Assembly: GCA_024694565.1 (NCBI GenBank)
Contig: JAILJR010000180.1
Coordinates: forward strand, 1 to 36,594
Direction of reading: 5' to 3'
Length of the DNA: 36,594 nt
Origin: Butyrivibrio sp.
Lineage (GTDB): Bacteria > Bacillota > Clostridia > Lachnospirales > Lachnospiraceae
The number at the start of each line of letters is the position of its first letter. Within the stretch, counting starts at the first letter, position 1. Both the position numbers and the translations under genes were made by a program. This document shows positions 5,596-13,717 of this stretch, in pieces. Under the pieces are notes generated by a model. The model worked only from the letters and a program-made list of their open reading frames with translations, was not told the origin of the DNA and ran no database searches.

Positions 5596-8457
5596 CTAGC
5601 ACGCAAAAAGCAGCAGACCAATTTTTGATCTACTGCTTTTTTCATCATAAGCTTTGTAATCTCTTAAGAATAGTTCTGAGAAATACTGATCATTCTCTCG
5701 ATTCAGAACTCTTAATGCCGGCATTTTTGTAGCTCCGTCAACATACATGGATATCTGGATAAGAATGCTGCTGTCTTCAAAAGAAACTATACCTTCATAT
5801 TTGGGAGTCCCGACAATCCCCGGAATGACCTCCTTGTTCAGCCTTGGCAGTTCTTCTGTGAGCACGGCTTCTATTTCCACAACGTCCGCTTCATATGCTA
5901 TCGGCATCTTGAGTACCTGGCGGACAACTGCATCGTTATTGACTATATCCCGCATGGATGAATTGTTAAATATCTTTGTTTCTGTCCCTCGCTTTATCTT
6001 AGTTGTCCGAAGCCCGATCTCCTTTACGGTACCTGACCAACCTCCAACACTTATGAAATCTCCCACCTTATATGTGCTCTCAAAAATTATAAAGAATCCC
6101 GCGAGAATATCTCCTACCATGTCCTTGGCACCCATGCCGACCATAAGAGACAGGATACCTGCCGAAGCAAGGAGCGTCTGGGTATTGACTCCGAACTGCG
6201 ATAAACCATAGTACACAAATATGATGACAAATGCATATTTCATGGCATTTCTGATGAGAAGGCACACGGTCTCTATTCTCATGCTGGAAGCTTTTGCTAT
6301 GTGATACAGCACTGTATCAAGCACAACGGAGCCTGCATACATGGCACAGAGAAGGAAAAAACACGCAGTAAAGGCAAAAATATTGAATCCCTTTTCCCAT
6401 CTGCCTGAGATTACATATGTGAGGTTGTTCATGCTTCCAATCTTTGAAGTACTGTTCATTCCTGCATAAAGTGTCGGAAGCAGGATGCAGAGACAGAATA
6501 AAAGAAGTATGCAGTAGATTATCCGCATAATCTGTGCCTCCGGTGTTTTGGAATCATGCCACATGGCGTCACTGTTCCATCGGTCTTCAAATCCACGTTT
6601 CTCATGTCCGGTCTTATCAAGAATCCCCGACAGGATACCCGCAGACCTTGTATTTTCCTCGTCATCCACCTCTGCTGTTTTCAGGTCTTCCGGATTCTTA
6701 TTTTCACCAGGGTATGCATCCAGCACATCCTTCTGATACCTGAATGATGCAATAAACGATATCACCAAAAGCACAGCGGCAGCATAAAGTACCAGCATAT
6801 ATGAACTGGAAAAAGCACCTATGCTTCCTGATTTTTTCATAATGGGAACCAGATAATAATTTTTTGAACTGCTCACTCCGGCATAATATGTCTGTTCCTT
6901 TATTTTTATGAATCCGGAGAAGTTCTGTTCAAGATTTTGTTTCGATATCCCAAGCTCCTCAATGTTCTGGCCGTCATATCCAAGCCCTGTTGTCGCAACA
7001 ATGGTAAGGTCATCCTTGTTGATCGCAATTGCATAATCAGGAAGCCCTATAATAAGGTTGTTCAGGACATTTTTGACTGTGAATGCATTTAACAGTTCAT
7101 CGCGGAGGGTGGGATCTACACCGACCATGACAAATCCATCACACAAATCATCAGCGTTCCTTATACTTACTCCAATGTACTGCAGGTATTCACCATACCC
7201 GTCTTTTTGTGGAGGTAAGATCACACAGTCTGCGCCATCAAGAAGAGGATTGAATTCGTAAAGGAAATCGCCTTCATTCTGCCCGACCTTAAGATGATCA
7301 TAATTTGAATTGGTCGCGATTACCATGCCGTTTTTATCAAAAAGATATAAATACTTGACGTTAAGATAATCAGCATATAATCGCATAGTTTCGCGCGTCG
7401 GTATGCGGCCGTTCTCATTTCCATTGTTTTTTTCCACAAAATGTGCAGCCAGGCGGCACTGGATCTCATAGAATGTATCCATCCAGTCCTCCAGAAGATC
7501 CCCCTGGTCCTTGTATGTATCGAGGGTTTCTACTGCAACTTCTGCATGATGTGTCATTGTCTTCAGCTCATTTGCGACGTTATTCAGTGTCTGCAAGTAC
7601 ATAGACATGCAGAATGTAAGGATGCAGATGACAAGGGAATATGAAAACAGTTTTGTCCTCAGGGATCTGGCGCTCTCACATCTGCCATTCATAACAAGGC
7701 TTACCCATTTGACAAGGAGCCAGATCATGATGAAAAGAATAGCTGTCGTTATTGCAGCATTTATAAGGAATGATATTCTCTCATAAAGAGATACTCCGCA
7801 AATGATGTAATAATCCTCATACTCCAGGATACATCCGTATAGCGACTGGGACATATATGCATCAAAGGCATCGAAGGATTCTTCATCACTTTGGATATAG
7901 TCATTTAATTCAAACAACATAAACTCAGGATTCAAATCTTTTATATCCGAGCCGGACGTCACTTTTGACAGGTCAAGAACCGTACTTTCATTTAGTTCCT
8001 TTTCAGGAACCAGCACAATCCCGACTGATTGCGGATCCGAATGGGCGATGACCTTCATATCTTCCTTGGTCAGAACTACCACCGACCCGTCCCGGCCAAC
8101 CTTGAGTTTTGTCACCCTGTCTATCCAGGACAATGTAGAGCTTATGAACATCTCCATCTTTTCATCGGTATTCGGGATGAAATAATCATCGCTTTCGGCA
8201 AAGCCATCCTGCGATATCCTCTCCCAACTGCTTGTCATCTGTCCGCAGATCTCCCGAAGGGCAGTCTCGCTCTCCTCTAGCTGCGGGATGACCTGCGCGA
8301 CCTGTATGACTGCACGATAAATCTGCGGCTGGAGATACTGTAAGCTGACAGAAATCATATGTGGCAGTAATCCCTTGCAAGCTGTGCGCATAGTAGATCG
8401 TTCATTATTTCGCTCATTGTCGGTACCCTCCATTATCCTTATATTTGTTTGGCTCAT
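5596..8457 (-). CDS. MscS-family channel with two large extracytoplasmic sensory regions
   Basis: 953 residues. Two hydrophobic segments at about 233-255 and 270-290 separate an N-terminal sensor-like region (about 30-230) from a second, Cache-like one (about 295-575). Helices follow at about 580, 645, 690 and 735. The MscS pore helix and beta domain are at about 755-850: TLLASAGILSLMVGMGAKDM, then GDFISVGGWSGTVKEIGLRT. Opening by tension or by ligand binding to the sensors is inferred. Two oddities: no clear membrane helix precedes the first sensor region, and the last residues (SSRSKIGLLLFAC) are encoded by the terminator hairpin at 5605-5641, as if the natural stop was lost. It is transcribed divergently from the response-regulator gene, 84 bases away. 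Confidence 0.85.
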   Translation of the reverse strand: MSQTNIRIMEGTDNERNNERSTMRTACKGLLPHMISVSLQYLQPQIYRAVIQVAQVIPQLEESETALREICGQMTSSWERISQDGFAESDDYFIPNTDEKMEMFISSTLSWIDRVTKLKVGRDGSVVVLTKEDMKVIAHSDPQSVGIVLVPEKELNESTVLDLSKVTSGSDIKDLNPEFMLFELNDYIQSDEESFDAFDAYMSQSLYGCILEYEDYYIICGVSLYERISFLINAAITTAILFIMIWLLVKWVSLVMNGRCESARSLRTKLFSYSLVICILTFCMSMYLQTLNNVANELKTMTHHAEVAVETLDTYKDQGDLLEDWMDTFYEIQCRLAAHFVEKNNGNENGRIPTRETMRLYADYLNVKYLYLFDKNGMVIATNSNYDHLKVGQNEGDFLYEFNPLLDGADCVILPPQKDGYGEYLQYIGVSIRNADDLCDGFVMVGVDPTLRDELLNAFTVKNVLNNLIIGLPDYAIAINKDDLTIVATTGLGYDGQNIEELGISKQNLEQNFSGFIKIKEQTYYAGVSSSKNYYLVPIMKKSGSIGAFSSSYMLVLYAAAVLLVISFIASFRYQKDVLDAYPGENKNPEDLKTAEVDDEENTRSAGILSGILDKTGHEKRGFEDRWNSDAMWHDSKTPEAQIMRIIYCILLLFCLCILLPTLYAGMNSTSKIGSMNNLTYVISGRWEKGFNIFAFTACFFLLCAMYAGSVVLDTVLYHIAKASSMRIETVCLLIRNAMKYAFVIIFVYYGLSQFGVNTQTLLASAGILSLMVGMGAKDMVGDILAGFFIIFESTYKVGDFISVGGWSGTVKEIGLRTTKIKRGTETKIFNNSSMRDIVNNDAVVRQVLKMPIAYEADVVEIEAVLTEELPRLNKEVIPGIVGTPKYEGIVSFEDSSILIQISMYVDGATKMPALRVLNRENDQYFSELFLRDYKAYDEKSSRSKIGLLLFAC
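5605..5641 (-). terminator. Intrinsic terminator lying inside the MscS reading frame
   Basis: AAAAAGCAGCAGA at 5605-5617 pairs with TCTACTGCTTTTT at 5629-5641 (one G-U). Read on the minus strand it has A-run, stem, loop and T-run. The open reading frame crosses it and stops at 5596. Confidence 0.8.
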
Positions 8458-8471
8458 CCCATCATCCTAAA

Positions 8472-8500
8472 TTGAACCATCATCATAAAAATGCTATATT
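8472..8500 (+). promoter_or_regulatory. Promoter of the response-regulator gene
   Basis: TTGAAC at 8472-8477, 17-base spacer, TATATT at 8495-8500. The ribosome site GAGAGGA is near 8528. Confidence 0.55.
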
Positions 8501-8513
8501 AATATCAGTTTAC

Positions 8514-8541
8514 ATTGTATCATCTTTGAGAGGATATCCAA
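8514..8541 (-). promoter_or_regulatory. Possible divergent promoter of the MscS gene
   Basis: On the minus strand TTGGAT (complement of 8536-8541) and TACAAT (complement of 8514-8519), spacer 16. It would give a 5' leader of about 50 bases. A moderate match only. Confidence 0.35.
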
Positions 8542-9981
8542 ATGATAAAAAAAGCATCCCGAGTACTGATAGTAGACGATATGCCAATTAACAGGATGAT
8601 ACTGTCATCTATGCTGGCAACCAATGGCGTCCTTTCAGACCAGGCACAAAGCGGTCAGGAATGTCTCGAGCTTTGTGAAAAGACCAACTACGACCTGATC
8701 CTGATGGATCACCGCATGCCTGAGATGGACGGGGTAGATACCTTTATCAAGTTGAAGGAACTTTTTGCCGCCAGGGGAAGAGATATTCCCGTTATCTGCC
8801 ACACAACAGCAGAGGGGCACCGGAATATCAATCTGTACAAGGCAGCCGGCTTTTCGGATGTTTTGATTAAGCCTATAGATCCTGGACTTTTGTCCAAAGT
8901 TCTTTTGACATACCTCCCTGAAGATGAGTATTATGAAGATAATGCCGCCCCTACAGAAGAAGAGATGACGATTTCGGACAATCAGAAATCCGATTCCGAA
9001 GCAGACACTTCAGACCGGGACGAGCTGGACCTTCTTCCGCTCTGGCTAAAGACTGTTCCACATATTGATCTTGTCGCCGGAATCGCCAATTGCGGAACCG
9101 CTGAAGACTATGTCGATGCACTGCAGATTTTCCAGTCATCAGTAAAAGACAAATCAGAAGAACTTGAGAAGCTCTTTGTAGCTGAAGACTGGTCAACAAT
9201 CGGCCTTCGCGTACATTCCCTCAAGAGCATGGCTCGGTTGGTTGGAGCAAGGCGGCTTGCTGAGGGCGCAGCTCTGCTGGAAGAGGCTGCGTCAAACAAG
9301 GACTATACTTTTATAAAAAGAGAGCTGCCTTCTTTTCTGGCATCCTACAACAATCTGTATAAAATACTCTCTCCTATTGAAAAAGAAAAGAGCTTTGGCG
9401 AAGTGAAGCAGCCCCCTTCCATAGCACCCACAGGTTCCCCTTCCGTTTCCGATAAAACAGACCACAGCAGATGTATACTTCTCGTATACACCAGCCACGG
9501 TATTGTCCCAAAAGGCATAGAGAATCAGCTCCTGGCCAAAGATTTCACGGTCATATCCATCCCTGATGAGCCGGATCAGATAATCACACACAGATTTGAT
9601 GCGGATACGATCATATATTTCCCTGATATGACTGATAAATCACATATTAACCTCACAACAAATCTCATAGGCGAAATCTGTCAGGATGATGCCAAGGTTT
9701 TCTGTCTTGCAGGCACCCCTGCCGATATTGAATATGCCATGACTGCCAGCGGGTCCCACAGGGTTACAAAAAGCTACCCCCGTCCCGTAGACTTTCCCGC
9801 CTTGCTTAGGGATATGGAGCGCTTCGCCGGGCTTGAATATGAATATCACCGGAAAAAAATGATCTACATAGTTGACGATGACAAGGAACAGAAGAAATAC
9901 CTATCATCTTCCTCACCGGAAAAAACGACAGGAATCATGTATTTCGTATTCTTGAGTACAAGCCAGATGGCTATCTTTTGA
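8542..9981 (+). CDS. Response regulator REC-Hpt-(REC-like)-truncated REC
   Basis: 479 residues. Domain 1 (6-125) is a receiver with D12/D13, phospho-acceptor D56 (LILMDHRMPEMDG) and K110. Domain 2 (about 160-270) is a histidine phosphotransfer domain with H225 (LRVHSLKSMAR). Domain 3 (about 315-425) looks like a receiver without acidic residues. Domain 4 starts well (KKMIYIVDDD) and then breaks. After a jump and a frame change the DNA at 9898-10058 encodes PIIFLTGKNDRNHVF and EYKPDGYLLKTSRKD up to TAA, the normal C-terminal half of a receiver. About 55 codons carrying its Asp are missing, so the original gene ran to 10058. A phosphorelay hub role is inferred; no kinase is in the window. It is divergent from the MscS gene. 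Confidence 0.85.
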   Translation: MIKKASRVLIVDDMPINRMILSSMLATNGVLSDQAQSGQECLELCEKTNYDLILMDHRMPEMDGVDTFIKLKELFAARGRDIPVICHTTAEGHRNINLYKAAGFSDVLIKPIDPGLLSKVLLTYLPEDEYYEDNAAPTEEEMTISDNQKSDSEADTSDRDELDLLPLWLKTVPHIDLVAGIANCGTAEDYVDALQIFQSSVKDKSEELEKLFVAEDWSTIGLRVHSLKSMARLVGARRLAEGAALLEEAASNKDYTFIKRELPSFLASYNNLYKILSPIEKEKSFGEVKQPPSIAPTGSPSVSDKTDHSRCILLVYTSHGIVPKGIENQLLAKDFTVISIPDEPDQIITHRFDADTIIYFPDMTDKSHINLTTNLIGEICQDDAKVFCLAGTPADIEYAMTASGSHRVTKSYPRPVDFPALLRDMERFAGLEYEYHRKKMIYIVDDDKEQKKYLSSSSPEKTTGIMYFVFLSTSQMAIF

Positions 9982-10058
9982 AAACATCCAGAAAAGATAC
10001 CCTTTTAGATGCACTCCACAGGTTTTTCTCAGAGCAGCTCTACAAACTGTCTCTTTAA
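9898..10058 (+). pseudogene. Out-of-frame 3' end of the last receiver domain
   Basis: The frame beginning CCTATCATCTTCCTC reads PIIFLTGKND, then HVFRILEYKPDGYLLKTS and ends FFSEQLYKLSL-stop. This is the beta4/beta5/alpha5 half of a receiver, including the conserved Lys (YLLKTS). It is shifted by one frame from the current reading frame. Confidence 0.8.
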
Positions 10059-10222
10059 GCCTTTTGGCAAAACATACACGGCATCGGCGGCTGATCACAA
10101 TACTGCTCCCGGCAACAGGAAGATACAAATTATCGAAAAAATTACACGCTACACCGGTACAGCAAATTACAAATACACGGAAGATATCTATGTATTGAAA
10201 TGCGCCGTACCGGTGCAGCCGC
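10059..10222. other. Intergenic region with one long-looped inverted repeat
   Basis: CTACACCGGTAC at about 10150-10161 faces GTACCGGTGCAG at about 10206-10217 (11 of 12 paired). There is no T-run. It lies between two converging genes, so it may help end both transcripts. Confidence 0.3.
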
Positions 10223-11050
10223 TTAAGCTTCTGTCAATGCTTCCCCTATTGTTACGGGAATCTCACCATCTATCGGAGTTCTTTCCAGGATCTTTCTGCT
10301 TATACGATGCCTCTTTTCAAGAAGAATAATGATGGTTGATCCACCGTATTCAAAATACCCCTTTTCTGTACCTGTAAGAGCCGCATAGCCGGGGCGGCAT
10401 TCATCAGAATTGGATATCTTCCCTACGAGCATTGCTCCAACCTCCATCTGAACAATTACTCCCAAAGAATGATTTGTAATGACCGTATATTCCCTGGTGT
10501 TCCGGGTATAGACTTTCTGACTCCTTACAGCAACAGGCCTTACGCAGTGGAGCACGCCATCAATCCTTCTCTGACCTGTAATGCGCCCGCCGGCACAATA
10601 GCAGTATCTGTGGTAATGGCTCGGAGTGAGTCTGAAAATAAGAGCCATACCATCTGAATAACGGGCTGCCAGCTCACTGTCTCCAAGCAGCTCGGCTATA
10701 CTGTATCTGCTATGTTTTGTATTTATTATGGAATCCTTCACTATCTTTTTTATGCTGAGCAACCCGTCACAGGGACTTACCAGTGGCGAGTCTGTATCTG
10801 CATAATATCCGCCCTTAAGCTTTCTGATAAAAAAGTCATTAAAAGAGCTGTATCCCCCTTCAGGCACCTCATATCTGTCCATATCTATTCCGTTATTTTT
10901 TACAAAACCGGGAATAATGAGCCTTGAAGCTCGTGAAGACAGCAGCACTGCAGCAGCCTTTGAAACAATCGGAGCAGTACACACTTTAAGGCACGCTCTT
11001 CCGGGAATCGTCCCATACAAAAATATGACAGCTTTAGACTCTTTCTTCAT
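10223..11050 (-). CDS. psd: Phosphatidylserine decarboxylase proenzyme
   Basis: 275 residues. It converts phosphatidylserine to phosphatidylethanolamine at the membrane. FEYGGSTIIIL holds the self-cleavage site Gly-Ser at 237-238, which splits the chain and makes the pyruvoyl group on Ser238. SFNDFFIRKLK and SPCDGLLSI (near 93) with LTPSHYHRYCYC (near 142) are further family motifs, including the catalytic Asp and His. Length fits the clostridial soluble/peripheral type. Its start overlaps the stop of the upstream synthase by four bases (ATGA), so the two consecutive steps of the pathway are translationally coupled. Confidence 0.95.
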   Translation of the reverse strand: MKKESKAVIFLYGTIPGRACLKVCTAPIVSKAAAVLLSSRASRLIIPGFVKNNGIDMDRYEVPEGGYSSFNDFFIRKLKGGYYADTDSPLVSPCDGLLSIKKIVKDSIINTKHSRYSIAELLGDSELAARYSDGMALIFRLTPSHYHRYCYCAGGRITGQRRIDGVLHCVRPVAVRSQKVYTRNTREYTVITNHSLGVIVQMEVGAMLVGKISNSDECRPGYAALTGTEKGYFEYGGSTIIILLEKRHRISRKILERTPIDGEIPVTIGEALTEA

Positions 11051-11688
11051 ACCAGATTCCTTCCAAGAAATAATACTACCAGAAATTCCAGAACGCCTAC
11101 CATGATAAGGCAGACTTTCCCTACAAGACTTGGCTTCTTTATTTCAAAGGGCGAAAGAAATCCTGCGCCGCATACAACCAGTAAAACCATATATGAGATC
11201 ATGCTATGGATCTTTCCGGAGCCGTTAAGCCAGAATACCAAAGGGAGCAGTATGGCAATTGAAGTAACCGGCAGCCCCTGATAAACTGTCCTCTTTTCAT
11301 TTGTCTGCTGCTGGCGTTCCTCTTCAGTTACGTTAAAGTATGCCAGTCTGATAAGTGCAGCCAACGCAAAAATAGCCCCGATCACGCCCCCTGCAACGCT
11401 TTTTCCGGTGATAATATATACAAACAATGCCGGCATTACGCCAAAGCTTATAAGATCGCTGAGAGAATCTATCTGTATCCCAAATTTCTTTTCCGAAGGA
11501 GTCCTGTCCTTTGTATTTGCTACTGTTCCATCAAACATGTCGCAGACACCCGCAAGCATCAGAAAAAGAATCGCGTCATGATAGTTTTCATTTATTGACA
11601 GCAAAATGGAAATGAACGAACTGAGCATTCCTATATATGTAAGTACAACTGTATAATCATAATACCCAAGTAATCTCTTTGTTTTCAT
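11047..11688 (-). CDS. pssA: CDP-diacylglycerol-serine O-phosphatidyltransferase
   Basis: 213 residues from ATG 11688, which has GGGGAG nine bases upstream; the longer frame from 11736 lacks a ribosome site. It makes phosphatidylserine from CDP-diacylglycerol and serine. The CDP-alcohol phosphotransferase signature DG-x2-A...G-x3-D-x3-D is present as DGTVANTKDRTPSEKKFG then IQIDSLSD. Several membrane helices surround it. It is the first gene of the two-gene unit with psd and together they supply phosphatidylethanolamine. A degenerate interspersed repeat lies just upstream at 11747-11788. Confidence 0.93.
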   Translation of the reverse strand: MKTKRLLGYYDYTVVLTYIGMLSSFISILLSINENYHDAILFLMLAGVCDMFDGTVANTKDRTPSEKKFGIQIDSLSDLISFGVMPALFVYIITGKSVAGGVIGAIFALAALIRLAYFNVTEEERQQQTNEKRTVYQGLPVTSIAILLPLVFWLNGSGKIHSMISYMVLLVVCGAGFLSPFEIKKPSLVGKVCLIMVGVLEFLVVLFLGRNLV

Positions 11689-11746
11689 AGCCCCGCTCTC
11701 CCCTAAATCTGCACGCGATTCTTTTCGCTGCAACATCGTTCAAAAA

Positions 11747-11788
11747 TATGAGTCGCCCAACAAAAACTCGCCAGTCCGCCAACTCATA
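11747..11788. repeat. Interspersed repeat module A, copy 1 (42 bp)
   Basis: TATGAGT at 11747-11753 and ACTCATA at 11782-11788 are inverted. Between them CGCCCAACAAAAACTCGCCA matches the GCCCGACAAAAGCTCGCCA word of the copies at 20252, 36141 and 36375. Confidence 0.65.
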
Positions 11789-11899
11789 ATATTAATTTTA
11801 AGATATTATTGGATTAATTGCACTACAAAGGTTCAGTAACATTTAACATTTTGTCACTTAACCTCTTTTTATGTATTTACTCACTCTGAATTTTTAACA

Positions 11900-12532
11900 T
11901 TATAGTCCCTGCTCCAATATCCAGGAAAAGCCCTTTGCAATTCTCAGATCAGCATCCCTGAAGTGATTCCCCTCATTCCATTCTAAAACACAATTGACTC
12001 CTCTCTCTTTTAGAAGATTTTCTGCAGACAAAATCCTGTCTCCAACAGTAGCCATAACAGGATTCTTAGCCTTCTCTTCTTTATTTCCAAGACTGAGGTA
12101 AACATTATTGCACATTATTTTGTTTTCCTTCATGAACTCGTCAAATCCGGGAAACCACATAGATGGAGATACCGCTGCTACAGCCTTGAACAGACCGGTC
12201 TTATACCCGGCCCAGAGAGAAAAAAGTCCCGCCAGTGAATATCCTCCGATCATATAGGTTTTGGAGTTGTCCTCGCAGTACATCATTATTTCTTCCAGTG
12301 TATCCTGCGCACCATCACCAAAGTCATCTTTCCCGAAAACTGCCGGCGCTCTCCATGGCGAAAGGTCCTTATTCCAGTCATTCACCTTAAAAGCTGCAAG
12401 CAAAAAATCCCTGTCGGTTCTTTTCCTGATTCTTGACATTACAGCTTCAATCATATCTATTTCATGCTCGTCAACCGGTTGTATAAGAACTATTTCTGAT
12501 TTCTTTTTTCCATATTCAAAAATATTCATCAT
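11900..12532 (-). CDS. Alpha/beta-hydrolase, putative esterase
   Basis: 210 residues from ATG 12532 (an upstream TTG at 12562 is also possible). IGGYSLAGLFSLWAG carries the nucleophile elbow G-x-S-x-A-G, and NEGNHFRDADLR near the C-terminus carries the likely catalytic His. AAVSPSMWFPGF is typical of esterase D/YbbA-type putative esterases. There is no signal peptide, so it is cytoplasmic. The substrate is unknown; a carboxyl ester, perhaps an acylated sugar or siderophore, is only a guess from the fold. It directly follows the 5'-nucleotidase remnant and may have lost its original operon partner or promoter. Confidence 0.7.
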   Translation of the reverse strand: MMNIFEYGKKKSEIVLIQPVDEHEIDMIEAVMSRIRKRTDRDFLLAAFKVNDWNKDLSPWRAPAVFGKDDFGDGAQDTLEEIMMYCEDNSKTYMIGGYSLAGLFSLWAGYKTGLFKAVAAVSPSMWFPGFDEFMKENKIMCNNVYLSLGNKEEKAKNPVMATVGDRILSAENLLKERGVNCVLEWNEGNHFRDADLRIAKGFSWILEQGL

Positions 12533-12566
12533 CCCTGCCCGCCTTTGTCCTTGTGAAAACAACAGC

Positions 12567-12824
12567 TTACGGAGTACTCTCTACAACTATTCCGGCTTCT
12601 TTATTGGCCTTGGCTCTTGAAATCAGCTCATCATAATCTGCGAGATTATAGCTCTCGTAAACCGGTGATTCAAGATATCCCTCGTTTATTTATCCAATAA
12701 TCTCTGATCGTCTTGGATCTTCAACAGACAGATCAACACCTGTTATTCTCCAGTTGTTGTTTACAACAGGCTCGATTGGAGTGTTTTCCTGCACATATTC
12801 AACCAAAAAAGCAATCAGATTCAT
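12567..12824 (-). pseudogene. C-terminal fragment of a bifunctional metallophosphatase/5'-nucleotidase
   Basis: Minus-strand translation from 12824 reads LIAFLVEYVQENTPIEPVV then NNNWRITGVDLSVEDP, a C-terminal block I associate with clostridial 2',3'-cyclic phosphodiesterase/5'-nucleotidases. A TAA stop interrupts it after SEIIG; beyond it the same frame continues INEGYLESPVYES and so on to TAA at 12567. The metallophosphatase N-terminus is absent. A decayed remnant, moderately sure about the family. Confidence 0.5.
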
Positions 12825-12869
12825 CGCGATCAGTGGCTGATGACAGCAGGAAAGCATTCAAAAATGAAA

Positions 12870-12914
12870 TTATCCTTCTAAATCGTTAATAATGCAGCGG
12901 CTTTAGAAGGATAA
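12870..12914 (-). terminator. Intrinsic terminator of the 6-TM membrane protein gene
   Basis: TTATCCTTCTAAA at 12870-12882 and TTTAGAAGGATAA at 12902-12914 are perfect complements. On the minus strand the stem is followed by TTTCATTTTT. Confidence 0.8.
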
Positions 12915-12928
12915 ATAATCATTCCATT

Positions 12929-13519
12929 TTATTGCTGATTTGAGCTTGGAGCAGCATCATTGCTGCCGGATGTCTCTGCTTTACCTTTCCTGATAAGAAT
13001 GAAGAAAGTCAACCCGATAAGAACGCCCACAATAGGATAAAAGCGATTCAGACGTCCGTGTATGACTCCCGGAAACCCAAGCAAAAACACCAGATAAAGG
13101 ACAACTTCCAGGATGACTATGCTAAGAGCAGCAATTTCCTGACCCGGCCTTCCAAGACGTTCAGCTGTTAAAACGCAGCTGCATGCAAGTAAAATCAGTA
13201 TGAATCTAGCGTCATAGCCAACTAATGGAATAATTCCTATAGTTACAAGAATTGTTGCACGTAACGCTTCAATTACAGCATAGGCATATAGTGCCACCTT
13301 CAGGTATCCTATACCGCCTTTCTTCAGATGAAGGCAGATATTGACCAGCAGATAAATGCATATCAGCGCCTGCCCTGCATATATTATCTGGCGATAAATG
13401 TTTGCAACCCTTACCAGTCCTATGACACTGAAAATCAGTGCCACAGCTGAAGTTAATATAGGAAGATATTCAATCACTCCGCCATTTTGGGAAATTTCTG
13501 TACTGTTTGTTTCTGTCAT
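12929..13519 (-). CDS. Multi-pass membrane protein of unknown function
   Basis: 196 residues with about six hydrophobic helices (roughly 18-40, 45-62, 70-92, 100-115, 128-150, 160-176), a short polar N-terminus and a polar C-terminal tail (KAETSGSNDAAPSSNQQ). I recognise no family motif; the helix pattern resembles uncharacterised small membrane proteins of Lachnospiraceae. It is monocistronic: a module B repeat lies upstream and a terminator downstream. Confidence 0.7.
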   Translation of the reverse strand: MTETNSTEISQNGGVIEYLPILTSAVALIFSVIGLVRVANIYRQIIYAGQALICIYLLVNICLHLKKGGIGYLKVALYAYAVIEALRATILVTIGIIPLVGYDARFILILLACSCVLTAERLGRPGQEIAALSIVILEVVLYLVFLLGFPGVIHGRLNRFYPIVGVLIGLTFFILIRKGKAETSGSNDAAPSSNQQ

Positions 13520-13596
13520 TACTCTTTTCCTCCAAAATCATGAATTTAAGCGTGAAGAATCCTTTCCGAAGTCATGCCGGTGATGGCAGTACATAA

Positions 13597-13680
13597 AATT
13601 CAGTTGTCAGCCAAACCGCTGCAAACTACGGCTATCCGGCTCAGCAATTCACTTGCTCCTGCCTGACTGACAACTGAACT
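13597..13680. repeat. Module B interspersed repeat, diverged copy 2
   Basis: TTCAGTTGTCAG at 13599-13610 and CTGACAACTGAA at 13667-13678 are exact inverted arms. They match the outer arms (AATTCAGTTGCCAG) of the 4630-4711 hairpin. The middle has diverged. It sits between two minus-strand genes, after the phosphatase gene would be read from the right and before the membrane protein gene. Confidence 0.65.
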
Positions 13681-13717
13681 GTATCTTATGGCTGGATTTG
13701 TAGCACCAATTTATATT

